Shown: piece after piece, positions 9,306-17,572 of the stretch
Numbering within the stretch: position 1 is the first letter of the stretch
Layout of the letters: the number at the start of each line of letters is the position of its first letter
Source of the DNA: Streptomyces sp. NBC_01237
Lineage (GTDB): Bacteria; Actinomycetota; Actinomycetes; Streptomycetales; Streptomycetaceae
Reading direction: 5' to 3'
DNA length: 64,000 nucleotides
Assembly (NCBI RefSeq): GCF_035917275.1
Contig: NZ_CP108510.1
Location: 1 to 64,000, forward strand
The notes under the pieces: generated by a model
Database searches by the model: none
Seen by the model: only the letters and a program-made list of their open reading frames with translations
Told to the model about the DNA's origin: nothing
Translations under genes and position numbers: made by a program

Positions 9306-9390
9306 TTCCCGGAACCCCGCAGATAGCCGCCCAGTGGGTGTGGAGTGGGCGTGACACCGGCCGTAGCCGGACCGTTGAACCGATCCGAAC

Positions 9391-9440
9391 GGCACTGCAC
9401 AGAGAGGCCCTGGGCGAAGCGCCCAGGGCCTCGTGCTGTC
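9391..9440. repeat. Conserved hairpin element, copy 1
   Basis: A 12-bp perfect stem (9404-9415 with 9421-9432, GAGGCCCTGGGC) is enclosed by GGCACTGCACAGAGAG on the left and CTCGTGCTGTC on the right. The same flanks enclose a related stem at 18416-18466, in which two base pairs differ with both partners changed. The outer GCAC/GTGC can add four more pairs. It may act as a terminator or as a dispersed structured repeat. Confidence 0.6.
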
Positions 9441-9575
9441 AGCGCCTTACGGCCGGGGGGCACCAGAAACCCAGGCATGGGTGCCCAGGATCTTCCGTTC
9501 GAATCAGGCACTTCCCGGGCCGCTCCTGACGTTGTGCGAGGGAGAACACCCGCACCGACCGGAGGAACCACCCCC

Positions 9576-9851
9576 ATGCAGAACAGGGCCGAGCCCGCCG
9601 TCGCCCGCAGCGACTGGTACGTACGGGCCCGCGTCAGGATCATCCGCGACCACACCGCCGTCACCGAAGACCCGGCCGTCCACCGCCACTTCGCCCAGGG
9701 CGAGGAACTCACCCTCACCCAGTGGGGCAGGGCCGGACAACCCGTCAGCGACACCTGGTGGACAACCCAGAACACCAACACCGCCCACACCGTCCCCGAC
9801 GGCCACGTCACCGTCCTGAGGATCATCGACGAGACATCACCCGCCGGGTAG
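9576..9851 (+). CDS. Small hypothetical protein
   Basis: This 91-residue protein starts at ATG 9576, with GGAGGA ten to fifteen bases upstream. An upstream in-frame extension is possible but has no ribosome site. The sequence reads as a compact beta-type domain (RARVRIIRDHTAV, EELTLTQWG, TVLRIIDE) without cysteines, signal peptide or membrane segment. No family is recognised. Coding bias and the start signal make it likely to be real. Confidence 0.55.
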   Translation: MQNRAEPAVARSDWYVRARVRIIRDHTAVTEDPAVHRHFAQGEELTLTQWGRAGQPVSDTWWTTQNTNTAHTVPDGHVTVLRIIDETSPAG

Positions 9852-9960
9852 ACCGGGCGACGGAAGGACGGGCATGTCTACCGGCCTCCCCTCATGAACA
9901 GGGCCGAGGCCGAATGGACAGGCCCTTCTCCGACTGCTCGCTGTCCGCCGCGACGGTCCG

Positions 9961-10006
9961 TGTCGGCGTACACGTGAACGTGCACAGCCGAGTACGGATG
10001 AACGTG
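9961..10006. repeat. Left arm of inverted repeat around the NmrA cassette
   Basis: These 46 bases are the reverse complement, at 39 of 46 positions by hand alignment, of 10955-11000. The two arms bracket the SoxR-type promoter and the oxidoreductase gene almost exactly, the right arm starting 17 nt after the stop codon. Confidence 0.6.
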
Positions 10007-10035
10007 CCCACCTGCGGGCATGGCCAGGCGTCTTC

Positions 10036-10066
10036 TTGACCTGAAGCGTGATTGAGGTTCTAGCGT
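10036..10066 (+). promoter_or_regulatory. SoxR/MerR-type promoter with dyad operator
   Basis: A -35 box TTGACC (10036-10041) and a -10 box TAGCGT (10061-10066) are separated by 19 bases, the long spacer typical of MerR-family activated promoters. Inside lies the 18-bp dyad CCTGAAGCGTGATTGAGG (10040-10057), one base away from the CCTCAA...TTGAGG form of SoxR operators. In Streptomyces coelicolor, SoxR targets include NAD-dependent reductases of the type encoded just downstream. The predicted start of transcription near 10073 rules out the upstream GTG at 10048 as a start codon. No soxR gene is in the window. Confidence 0.75.
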
Positions 10067-10089
10067 GTCGCCTACTCGATCATCTGACG

Positions 10090-10938
10090 ATGGGAAACAC
10101 GCTCGTGATCCTCGTGACCGGAGCCACTGGAAACATAGGCAGTGCCCTGCTGAAGGAGCTGCACGCACGCGGTGTCGGGCCGCTGAGAGGGCTCACCCGT
10201 GATGCCGCACGGGCCGTCTTCCCCCAAGGGGTCGAGGCTGTGGAGGGCGACTTCGCAGAGCCGGCGTCGTTGAAGCCCGCGCTGGAGGGGGTGCGCTCGC
10301 TGTTTCTTGTGTCGCGCCTGGGCTCGGACGCCGACATCCTCGAAGCCGCCCGGCAAGCGGGAGTGGAGCACGTCGTGTTGGTCTCGTCCATCACCGTCCA
10401 GACCCACCCGCACCTCGGCCCCGCCGACGAGAACCTGGCGGTGGAGCAACTGCTCAAGGAAACCGGCATGGCCTGGACGATCCTGCGGCCGACGCAGTTC
10501 GCGTCGAACGCCCTGATGTGGGCTGCGTCCATCCGTGGCCGCAGGACTATCCGCGCGCCGTACGCCGAGACCGCGCTGCCGACCATCCACCCCGCGGACA
10601 TCGCATCGGTGGCACGAGTGGCACTGACCGAGCCCGGCCACCACGGACGCACGTATGCCTTGACCGGGCCAGAGCCGATATCCGCCCGACAGCAGGTCGA
10701 GGTCATCGCGGCAGTACTGGGTCGGGAGGTTCCCTTCGTCGAGATCAGCCGTCGGCAAGCCCACGAGCAGATGGTCGAGGTCTTCGGGGCCGAGGCCGCG
10801 GACGCGGTGCTCGACGTTACCGGTGGAGACGTGAACCCCGAGCTGCTGATGGTGCGCGACACGGTTTCTCAGGTAACCGGAACGCCGGCTCGCCCGTTCC
10901 GGCAGTGGGCTTCGGAGAACGCCGACGCCTTCCGTTGA
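10090..10938 (+). CDS. NmrA-like NAD(P)-binding oxidoreductase under SoxR-type control
   Basis: This 282-residue protein belongs to the atypical short-chain dehydrogenase group (NmrA/TMR-like). The Rossmann dinucleotide motif VTGATGNIG is near residue 8. A VEGDFAEP segment near residue 48 and the strand LVSSITVQ near 95 follow the family layout, as does ILRPTQFASN near 135. It probably binds NAD(P)H and acts as a quinone or related reductase, or as a redox sensor; the substrate cannot be read from the sequence. ATG 10090 is chosen because the promoter at 10036-10066 excludes the longer frame from GTG 10048. Regulation by SoxR in response to redox-active compounds is inferred from the operator. 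The gene stands alone between inverted repeats. Confidence 0.85.
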   Translation: MGNTLVILVTGATGNIGSALLKELHARGVGPLRGLTRDAARAVFPQGVEAVEGDFAEPASLKPALEGVRSLFLVSRLGSDADILEAARQAGVEHVVLVSSITVQTHPHLGPADENLAVEQLLKETGMAWTILRPTQFASNALMWAASIRGRRTIRAPYAETALPTIHPADIASVARVALTEPGHHGRTYALTGPEPISARQQVEVIAAVLGREVPFVEISRRQAHEQMVEVFGAEAADAVLDVTGGDVNPELLMVRDTVSQVTGTPARPFRQWASENADAFR

Positions 10939-10954
10939 ATCGCCAGGGCCTGAG

Positions 10955-11000
10955 CACGTTCATCCGTACCCAGGTGTGCATTTTCAGGAGTACGCCGACA
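10955..11000. repeat. Right arm of inverted repeat around the NmrA cassette
   Basis: It matches the reverse complement of 9961-10006 at 39 of 46 positions. The arms share a 15-base perfect outer block (CACGTTCATCCGTAC) and an 11-base perfect inner block (GTACGCCGACA). Confidence 0.6.
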
Positions 11001-11364
11001 GTCCGGAGCTCCGCGGCGGTCGTGGCCACCTCCGCCGTCGGGTCACCCTGCTCCACCGCGACCCTGCCGAGACTGTGGGCGGCCCCGCGGTCTCCCCAAC
11101 ACCCGGTCCTCAGACCCCCCACCCTGCGACCAGACCGCACCCACCAGCCTCACTGCATAAGAACCCTCGAACCTTAAGACAGCGCCACCCACCATGAGAC
11201 AACGCCTCATGACAGCAGAATCTCTCACCTCATGACAGTGAAACCAGACGATCGACACCGCCCTGACCAGCAACAAGAACCCACGCCAACAATCCCCGCC
11301 GCTGACCCTCACCACCACTGACACCAACCCGAGAGATCGCACCCTCCGGGGCCGTGGGGTGACG
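11001..11364. other. Intergenic tract with CTCATGACAG repeats
   Basis: No gene is recognised. CTCATGACAG occurs at 11206 and 11229, and again at 12099 on the other side of the gene at 11365-11982. The sequences around these copies look related over several tens of bases, as if a short element or IS end flanks the gene. Confidence 0.35.
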
Positions 11365-11982
11365 TCAGTCGTCGAACCAGACGACGAGCCTGACGTCGTC
11401 GTCGCCGTGCAGTTCGGCGAGGGTCCGCATGACGGTCCAGACGGGACCCCACTCTTCGTCCGGCACGGCGTCACCGCGGCTTAGGCGTTCAACACGGAAC
11501 ATCTGGTCTCCATCGATCCACCGGGAGCCCTCCGGGAAGTGCAGCTTGGGCCGGCCCGCGATGTAAGCCGGCTGTCCGCAGAGCTCGACGAACCGGCGAG
11601 GAGCGGAGTAGTGCCGCTGGAGGAACTGCCAGCCGCCCTGCGGGTCACGGTAGTACTCGCGGATGTAGGCATCGGGCTCGGCGGACTCCTCATCCCAGTC
11701 GACCCGCTTGATCTCCGCCCAGCTGACCCAACTCGCGCTTCGCCCGCCCGTCGTCCCATGCCCGTCGCGGACACGGTTCGACACGTCCTCAGGCAGTCCA
11801 CGGACAGGAGCCACCGGCACGAACTGCTCGTTGTCGCAGACACCGAGCAGACAGCCAAAGGCGTCGTAATTCCTCGGCACTTCCAGATGGTCCAGGTCGA
11901 TAGCGGCGTGCCAGAACGAATCCGCCTCATGGTCCCGATAGTCACGATGACACTCGATGAAGCCCCAGATGTCTCTACCCAT
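11365..11982 (-). CDS. Hypothetical protein, 205 aa
   Basis: The chosen start is the ATG at 11982 (MGRDIWGFIECH). An in-frame extension to 12045 is possible but lacks a ribosome site. The protein is soluble, acidic and rich in Trp, Tyr and Asp, with blocks such as SFWHAAIDLDHLEVPRNYDA and DVRLVVWFDD at the end. It has no signal peptide or membrane segment. I have the impression of similar unannotated proteins in Streptomyces and their phages, but no function can be named. It stands alone, flanked by CTCATGACAG repeats. Confidence 0.6.
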   Translation of the reverse strand: MGRDIWGFIECHRDYRDHEADSFWHAAIDLDHLEVPRNYDAFGCLLGVCDNEQFVPVAPVRGLPEDVSNRVRDGHGTTGGRSASWVSWAEIKRVDWDEESAEPDAYIREYYRDPQGGWQFLQRHYSAPRRFVELCGQPAYIAGRPKLHFPEGSRWIDGDQMFRVERLSRGDAVPDEEWGPVWTVMRTLAELHGDDDVRLVVWFDD

Positions 11983-12233
11983 ACCGCGATAATGCCTGGT
12001 CCAGCCGAGAACTCTCGCTCTCGTGACATGAGCAGTCGCTCCCACGGCAGCCGTTCAACCACATGTCGGTCAAAGAGCAGCAGCAGCCACTTGGCCATCT
12101 CATGACAGCGGACCAGACCGGCCACCACACGCATGACCAGGAAACCGACAACAGAACGCGGCTGACGCACAGCCGCTGCCACCAACACTCCCACTCACAC
12201 CACGAGGCCCGGGGCTTGACAGTACCGGCCAGG

Positions 12234-15200
12234 TCAGGGGCATACGGGAGAGTGCTTTTGATCCGGCAGATACAGCGACCGCTCGGCCGAGGTGAAATCT
12301 CGGTGCAGAGCGCGGCAGATCTTACGCATTGCCTCATTTGGTCCAAGCAGGGATACATTCCGCAGCTGAACTGTCTTGTCATCGCTGCCGGTGGCAATGG
12401 TCCGGCCGTCAGGACTGAACGCCATCGAGAAGAGCTCCTTGGTGTGGCGGGGGAGGGTGGCCCGGATCGTACGGGTGCCTACATCCCATAGCTGCACTGC
12501 CCATTCGCGGTCGCTGGTGGCCAGCGTACGGCCGTCCGGACTGAACACCGCCTGAGACCTGCTGCCGGTGAGAGTGGCACGAGTCTTGCCCGACGCCACG
12601 TCCCACAACATCGCTTCCCCGCCCTCGCTGCCAGTGGCGAGGGTCCGGCCGTCAGGACTGAACGCAACCGAGTCCGCTCCCCCGGTGAGGTAGACGCGGA
12701 TCTCGCCCGACGCCACGTCCCACAACCGCACTGACCAGTCGCCTCCGGTGGCCAGAGTGCGCCCGTCAGGGCTGAACGCCACCGAGGCCACTCCCCCGGT
12801 ATGGCCGGTGAGGGTGGTGCGGATCTTGCCCGACGCCACATCCCACAACCTCGCTGTCCCGTCCAGGCTGCCAGTGGCGAGGGTCCGGCCGTCAGGACTG
12901 AACGCCACCGAGGCCACTCCCCCGGTATGGCCGGTGAGGGTGGTGCGGATCTTGCCCGACGCCACATCCCACAACCTCGCTGTCCCGTCCAGGCTGCCAG
13001 TGGCGAGGGTCCGGCCGTCAGGACTGAACGCCACCGAGGCCACTCCCCCGGTATGGCCGGTGAGGGTGGTGCGGATCTTGCCCGTGCTCATGTCCCACAA
13101 CCGCACCGACCAGTCGCCGCCACTGGTGGCCAGAGTGCGCCCGTCAGGGCTGAACGCCAACGAGTACACCCCTACGGTGTGGCCGGTGAAAATAATCCGG
13201 GCCTTGCCCGACGCCACATCCCACAACCGCACTGACAGATTGCCGTCTGCGGCAGCGAGGGTCCGGCCGTCAGGACTGAACGCAACCCAACCGGTGTCAC
13301 CGGTGAGGGTGGTGCGGATCTTGCCCGTCGCAACATCCCACAACCGCACCTGTTCGTCATCACCGATGGCGAGAGTCCGGCCGTCAGGACTGAACGCCAC
13401 CGAGCCCATCCCCTCGATGCGGCTGGTAATGCGGGCCCTACCTGACGATACATCCCACAACCGCACCTGTCCGTAATCACCGATGGCAAGGGTCCGGCCG
13501 TCAGGACTGAACGCCACCGAGTCCACCGAATCACTGTGGCCGGTGAGGGTGGTGCGGATCTTGCCCGACGCCACATCCCACAACCGCACCTGTTCGTCAT
13601 AACCGATGGCGAGGGTCCGGCCGTCAGGACTGAACACCACCGAGTCCACCGGATCGCGGCCGGTGAGGACAGTGCGGGCCTTACCCGACGCCACATCCCA
13701 CAACCGCGCATCTCCGAAATCACCGATGGCGAGGGTCCGGCCGTCAGGACTGAACGCCACCGAGAGAACCGGACTGGTACCGGAAAGAAGGTAACGGAGC
13801 GGATAGTCGGCGGCCGCGTTCAAGCTGGCCATGGCTTCGGTCGTGGGGCTGGTCCGGTAGGCCTGGACCGCCAGCAGCGAGGCGAGGTCGGGGTCCCTTC
13901 CCAGCAAGGCTGCGGACTGCGCGGCGGTCTGCCGGGACTGGGCCGTCCGCTCTGCGGTGAGGGCAGTCTGCCTCTGCCAGAAGGCAAACCCGGCAGCGAG
14001 CAGCGCCAGGGCGAGCATGCAGGACAGGACGGTGTTGAGGCGCCGGGTACGGCGTGCTGCGGCTTTCTGGCGTTGCTGGCTGGTGGTGAGGAATTCCTGT
14101 TCCGGGAGGGTGAGGTCGGTGCGGGTGTGGGGTGTTGTGAAGGTTTCTTCGGCGGTGGCGAGGCGGGTGCCGCGGTAGAGGGCTCCGGGGTCGTGGTCGA
14201 GGTTGTTCCAGATGTGGGTGGCTTCGGTGAGCTGTCGGTGGATGCGCAGGCGTTCGCGGTCTTCGTCGATCCATCGGCGGAGTCTGGGCCAGGCGGTGAT
14301 GAGGGCTTCGTGGGCGAGGTCGATGGTGGGGCCGTCGACGGTGAGGAGGCGGGCGGAGGTGAGGCGTTCGAGTACGGCGTTGGTGTCTGTGGGGTCCGCG
14401 GTGTCGAGTTCGGTGCGGTCGACGGGGCGCCGGGTGTCCTGGGTTCCTTCGCCGGGTGTGATCAGGCGGAGCAGAATACGGCGGGCGAGGAGGGTCTGGG
14501 TGGGTGTGAGGGTGGTGTAGGCGGTTTCGGCGGTGTGGGTGATGGCGCCGTGGAGTCCGTCGGCGGCGTCGTAGGCGGCTTCGGTGAGGGCTTTGCCTCT
14601 GCGGCGGCGCCAGGTTTCCAGGAGGGCGTGGGACATCAGGGGCAGGGCACCGGGTTCGCCGTCGATGTCCTGGAGGATGCGGGCGGTCAGGCCGCGTTCG
14701 ACGATCAGTCCGCGGGCGGTGGCGGGCTTGACGATCGCTTCCCGCAGTTCGTCCGCGTTCATCGGCCCGACGGGCATGGTGGCGTCGCGCAGCACGGTGA
14801 TCAGGTTGTGGTGTTCGAGGCACCGGTTGTAGAAGTCGGCCCGGACCGCGATCAGGACGCGCAGCCGGCTGTCGGGATCGTTGGCGGTCAGGAGCCGGTC
14901 GATGAACGTGGTGCGTTCGGCCGGATCCCGGCACAGGGTGAAGATTTCCTCGAACTGATCGACGATCAGCCACGTCGCCGCCCCCTCGTTCCCGCCTGTC
15001 GTGGTTGCGGGGGTCAGGCGTTGTTCGTGGGTGCGCAGTGGGTGGGCGCCGGGGGTGATGATGCGCAGGGCCGCGGGTCGCAGGGCGGGTTGGTCGGTGT
15101 GGCGGAGGCGTGGGACCAGGCCGGCGCGCAGGAGGGAGGACTTGCCGCTGCCCGATGCTCCGACAACCGCGGTGACACGGCGGTTGCGGGCCAGTTCGAG

Positions 15201-15581
15201 CAGGTCGTCGATGAGGTGGTCGCGGCCGAAGAACAGGTCCGCGTCACCCGGCTCGAAGCGTGCGAGCCCCCGGTAGGGGGGCTCGGTGTCCTGGTCCGCC
15301 GGGCGGGGCAGGCGCAGGAGCTCCGCGTTCGCCCGCTCCCACCGGTCCTGCCAGTCCGCAGTGTCGCCGCGGCACACGGTGACGTAGGCCAGGAGGACCG
15401 GCAGGGTCGGTAAACGCTCCCCCCCGGCGGCCTGCGAGAGCGTCGCCCCGGAGTAGCCGGCCCGCCGCGCCATGGCCCGGTAGGCGGGTGCGCCGGCCTC
15501 GTCCCGCAGTTTGCGCAGCTCGTGAGCGAACCGCGCGATGGGCCCGTCCTGCGGATCGATCGGATTCTCCGGACGCCCCAC
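12234..15581 (-). CDS. nSTAND NTPase with N-terminal XRE-like HTH and C-terminal WD40 propeller
   Basis: This 1115-residue protein has a helix-turn-helix-like domain in residues 10-75 (AMARRAGYSGATLSQAAGG). An nSTAND NTPase follows, with P-loop VVGASGSGKSSL near 145 and Walker B WLIVDQFEEIF near 212. A single membrane-like segment (VLSCMLALALLAAGFAF) lies near residue 545. At least 12 WD40 blades follow from about 640 to 1090, each with AFSPDGRTLA and a VRLWDVASGK-type end. It starts at GTG 15581, preceded by GGGGAAAA. STAND proteins act as signal-gated switches, and actinobacteria encode many of this layout; some STAND proteins work in phage defence. The trigger and output here are unknown. 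Two neighbouring blades are identical at the DNA level, showing recent repeat expansion. Confidence 0.85.
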   Translation of the reverse strand: MGRPENPIDPQDGPIARFAHELRKLRDEAGAPAYRAMARRAGYSGATLSQAAGGERLPTLPVLLAYVTVCRGDTADWQDRWERANAELLRLPRPADQDTEPPYRGLARFEPGDADLFFGRDHLIDDLLELARNRRVTAVVGASGSGKSSLLRAGLVPRLRHTDQPALRPAALRIITPGAHPLRTHEQRLTPATTTGGNEGAATWLIVDQFEEIFTLCRDPAERTTFIDRLLTANDPDSRLRVLIAVRADFYNRCLEHHNLITVLRDATMPVGPMNADELREAIVKPATARGLIVERGLTARILQDIDGEPGALPLMSHALLETWRRRRGKALTEAAYDAADGLHGAITHTAETAYTTLTPTQTLLARRILLRLITPGEGTQDTRRPVDRTELDTADPTDTNAVLERLTSARLLTVDGPTIDLAHEALITAWPRLRRWIDEDRERLRIHRQLTEATHIWNNLDHDPGALYRGTRLATAEETFTTPHTRTDLTLPEQEFLTTSQQRQKAAARRTRRLNTVLSCMLALALLAAGFAFWQRQTALTAERTAQSRQTAAQSAALLGRDPDLASLLAVQAYRTSPTTEAMASLNAAADYPLRYLLSGTSPVLSVAFSPDGRTLAIGDFGDARLWDVASGKARTVLTGRDPVDSVVFSPDGRTLAIGYDEQVRLWDVASGKIRTTLTGHSDSVDSVAFSPDGRTLAIGDYGQVRLWDVSSGRARITSRIEGMGSVAFSPDGRTLAIGDDEQVRLWDVATGKIRTTLTGDTGWVAFSPDGRTLAAADGNLSVRLWDVASGKARIIFTGHTVGVYSLAFSPDGRTLATSGGDWSVRLWDMSTGKIRTTLTGHTGGVASVAFSPDGRTLATGSLDGTARLWDVASGKIRTTLTGHTGGVASVAFSPDGRTLATGSLDGTARLWDVASGKIRTTLTGHTGGVASVAFSPDGRTLATGGDWSVRLWDVASGEIRVYLTGGADSVAFSPDGRTLATGSEGGEAMLWDVASGKTRATLTGSRSQAVFSPDGRTLATSDREWAVQLWDVGTRTIRATLPRHTKELFSMAFSPDGRTIATGSDDKTVQLRNVSLLGPNEAMRKICRALHRDFTSAERSLYLPDQKHSPVCP
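12781..13032. repeat. Exact 126-bp tandem duplication inside WD40 gene
   Basis: Bases 12781-12906 and 12907-13032 appear identical by direct comparison, and the identity continues for about 50 bases into the next unit. The period of 126 bp equals 42 codons, one propeller blade, so copy-number change keeps the frame. Confidence 0.85.
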
Positions 15582-15970
15582 GTATTTTCCCCGCTCCCAC
15601 ACCGGCCAGCCCTGTGCGAACGGCCACCGTAGAGAAACGGGCCACAGGCCCGCAACGGGGCGGGCAACAAACGAGCCACCAACGGCCACCGATTGATCAG
15701 TGCAGCTCAGACGGGCTGCCAATCAACTCCCCACCCGGTGAACTCGAACTCGTCGGACAGCGCTTCGCCGCTTCGGAACACCGGACGGCCGGCCCGCGAA
15801 CGACGATCCGAACCCGGCGAACCATCACGGCCAGCCGCCACCCGCGGGGTGCGGAACAGGGGACCGCATCCCGCTTGGAAGGGAGCCCAAGCCAAGAAAG
15901 AGCAGGAGTCGCACAAGAACGACTCGACTGAGCAGCCGTCCTGGCTGCCTCTGGAAGAAAGAGAAGAACG
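15582..15970. other. Divergent intergenic region
   Basis: This lies between the divergent nSTAND gene and the secreted protein gene. It should hold both promoters. No protein-coding frame looks real and no strong operator was identified. Confidence 0.4.
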
Positions 15971-16372
15971 ATGAGCACACTCAATTCGCCCGTCCGGACC
16001 AGGAAGTGGGCCACCGCGGCCGCCGCATCGCTCCTCATGGCCGGCGCAGCTCTCACCGCGACAGCACCTGCGGCCACCGCCGTGCCCACCGGATCCAGCG
16101 CTTGCCCCGGCGGGGTCGGCTGGTCGAACAAATCCCCCGGGACGGGAACCGCCAAGGGAACCAGCGCCCTGCTCCGTTCCGGCCCCAGCGAGGACTGCGG
16201 CGTCACCTACACCGTCGGCACCGCGGTCGTGCTGAACTACCACTGCTGGGTGAAGAACTCCGCCGGCAACAAGTGGACCCACGTCCGCGTCGACAACACC
16301 AACTTCCAGGGCTGGGTCTACAACGCCCGCCTGGACGACGGCGGCTCCGTACACCCGGACAACAAGTGCTGA
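15971..16372 (+). CDS. Secreted SH3-like small protein
   Basis: This 133-residue protein starts at ATG 15971, after AAAGAGAAGA. It has a clear Sec signal (RTRKW, a hydrophobic Ala/Leu core and cleavage around ATAVP near residue 38). The mature domain of about 95 residues carries four cysteines and the phrases GTSALLRSGPSEDCGV, VVLNYHCWV and WTHVRVDNTNFQGWVYNARL. This fits the bacterial SH3-like fold found in many small Streptomyces secreted proteins (ALLRSGPS... then C, then GWVYxxxL). Such domains usually bind cell-wall or peptide partners. A strong terminator follows at 16397-16436. Confidence 0.75.
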   Translation: MSTLNSPVRTRKWATAAAASLLMAGAALTATAPAATAVPTGSSACPGGVGWSNKSPGTGTAKGTSALLRSGPSEDCGVTYTVGTAVVLNYHCWVKNSAGNKWTHVRVDNTNFQGWVYNARLDDGGSVHPDNKC

Positions 16373-16396
16373 CCTGAGAACACCACCAGCACGTGA

Positions 16397-16436
16397 CACT
16401 GCCGGGAACCGTCGTCATAGGCCGTTCCCGGCAGTG
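16397..16436 (+). terminator. Strong hairpin terminator
   Basis: Perfect 13-bp arms CACTGCCGGGAAC and GTTCCCGGCAGTG enclose a 14-base loop, 25 nt after the stop of the secreted SH3-like gene. Confidence 0.7.
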
Positions 16437-16817
16437 TGGGCAAGCAGGGCCACCTCGGACTGTTCCCACGTGCCGACCTGTCGACCGGGCGCACGACCGG
16501 ATTGGATTCCGGTCTCCCCCGGCGCGGCGTCGGTCGAGACCGGGACCCGACCCGCAGCATCAGGCAGCGCTGCCCCACCACAGTCCCGAATTCGTACCTT
16601 GTCGGCCAGTCAGCCCGTGTGCTGCTGTTGTGCACGCTGCGCGTGGCAGGCAGGCAGAACAACAGCCTCCAGTGGAGGAAGCGAAAATCGCGTGGCACCC
16701 ATGGCAAAGCGCGTTTCAGCCATGGGAGGAGCGAGGAACAACATGCCCCCATCTATCCGGGTCGTCATGTCTAGCCCCCACTCATTTCCCGCACTGGCCC
16801 AAGGAGAGGACCCACCG
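16437..16817. other. Intergenic region before secreted protein gene
   Basis: No gene is recognised. It holds the promoter and the AAGGAGAGGA ribosome site (16801-16810) of the next gene. Confidence 0.4.
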
Positions 16818-17228
16818 ATGAAGAAGTACGCACTACGCATCACCGTGGCCGCAGTCGCGCTGCTGGCTACGGGAATCGGGACACCAGCGTCAGCCCAGAG
16901 CACTCAACCGACCTCCGGTCCGGGCACAACCTACGGGCCCCGCTGCACAAAAATCAGCAGTGGGCGCTTATGTGCCTCTGTCATCGATGCAAATCATGAC
17001 ATCGTAGTCCAGTACGCCAAGAATTCAGGAAAGCGCATCACGGCTCGAATCGGTTACGAAAGGGCGGGGAAGAATCACTGGAAAGGGTGGTTCTACCTGA
17101 AGGCGGGCAAGACCAAGACAAAGCAGTGGAATGACGCGTACCCGCAGAAAGGGTGCCCGAAGTTCATCGGTAAAATTCAAGTGAAGGGGCAGCAGACCTT
17201 CCAGACGCCGCCCGCTTCCTGCAATTAG
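16818..17228 (+). CDS. Secreted hypothetical basic protein
   Basis: This 136-residue protein starts at ATG 16818, with AAGGAGAGGA eight bases upstream. The Sec signal is plain (KKYALRITVAAVALLATG, cleavage at PASAQ near residue 26). The mature part is lysine-rich and contains four cysteines, in a segment TYGPRCTKISSGRLCASV and near the end (KGCPKF, PASCN). Aromatic-rich strands FYLKAG and RIGYERAGKNHWKGW suggest a small beta domain. The function is unknown. It is the second secreted protein in a row on this strand and is closed by the terminator at 17243-17272. Confidence 0.7.
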   Translation: MKKYALRITVAAVALLATGIGTPASAQSTQPTSGPGTTYGPRCTKISSGRLCASVIDANHDIVVQYAKNSGKRITARIGYERAGKNHWKGWFYLKAGKTKTKQWNDAYPQKGCPKFIGKIQVKGQQTFQTPPASCN

Positions 17229-17242
17229 CCACGCACGTGCAT

Positions 17243-17272
17243 GAGTCCTCGCCGGTTCACTGGCGAGGACTC
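17243..17272 (+). terminator. Hairpin terminator
   Basis: Perfect 11-bp arms GAGTCCTCGCC/GGCGAGGACTC enclose an 8-base loop, 14 nt after the stop codon at 17228. Confidence 0.7.
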
Positions 17273-17572
17273 TACAGTTGTGGGGTGCGGCATTCCCGAG
17301 GCCAGGGCAACGGCTGCGCCGCGCGGTTGAGTTGTCCGGTGAGGTTTCATCGCCGGCGTGGCCGCCGGGACGCACGGTCACTCATACGCGTACGAGAGTC
17401 GCACCAGTCGCCGGGCAGAACCGCCGGGTGACCACCCGCCGCCCGCTGAGCACAGAACCCACCTCCGTACATGCCGTCGGCAGCCCACAGTTGTCGCCCA
17501 CGGCCGCGCCCCGGACCGGTCGACTCTATGGGCGTGCGCCGGTCCGGTGTGTCACAGCGAGCTGGCCAGTTC
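17273..17572. other. Intergenic region between convergent genes
   Basis: No coding frame or repeat in this 300-base tract could be supported. Confidence 0.4.

Noticed and set aside
10048..10089. GTG 10048 as start of the NmrA-like gene
   Set aside because: It lies inside the predicted -35/-10 promoter, so it could not be on the transcript.
11975..12397. Minus-strand frame between two genes, rich in Cys and Trp
   Set aside because: Unusual composition and overlap with the start of one gene and the end of another. It looks like a chance frame.
12748..13476. Regular repeats resembling a CRISPR-like array
   Set aside because: The units are 126 bp, back to back without spacers, and encode WD40 blades on the minus strand.
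13536..15413. Long plus-strand frame opposite the nSTAND gene, rich in Gly and Val
   Set aside because: It is the complement shadow of the P-loop and WD40 gene, with no start signal or recognised domain.
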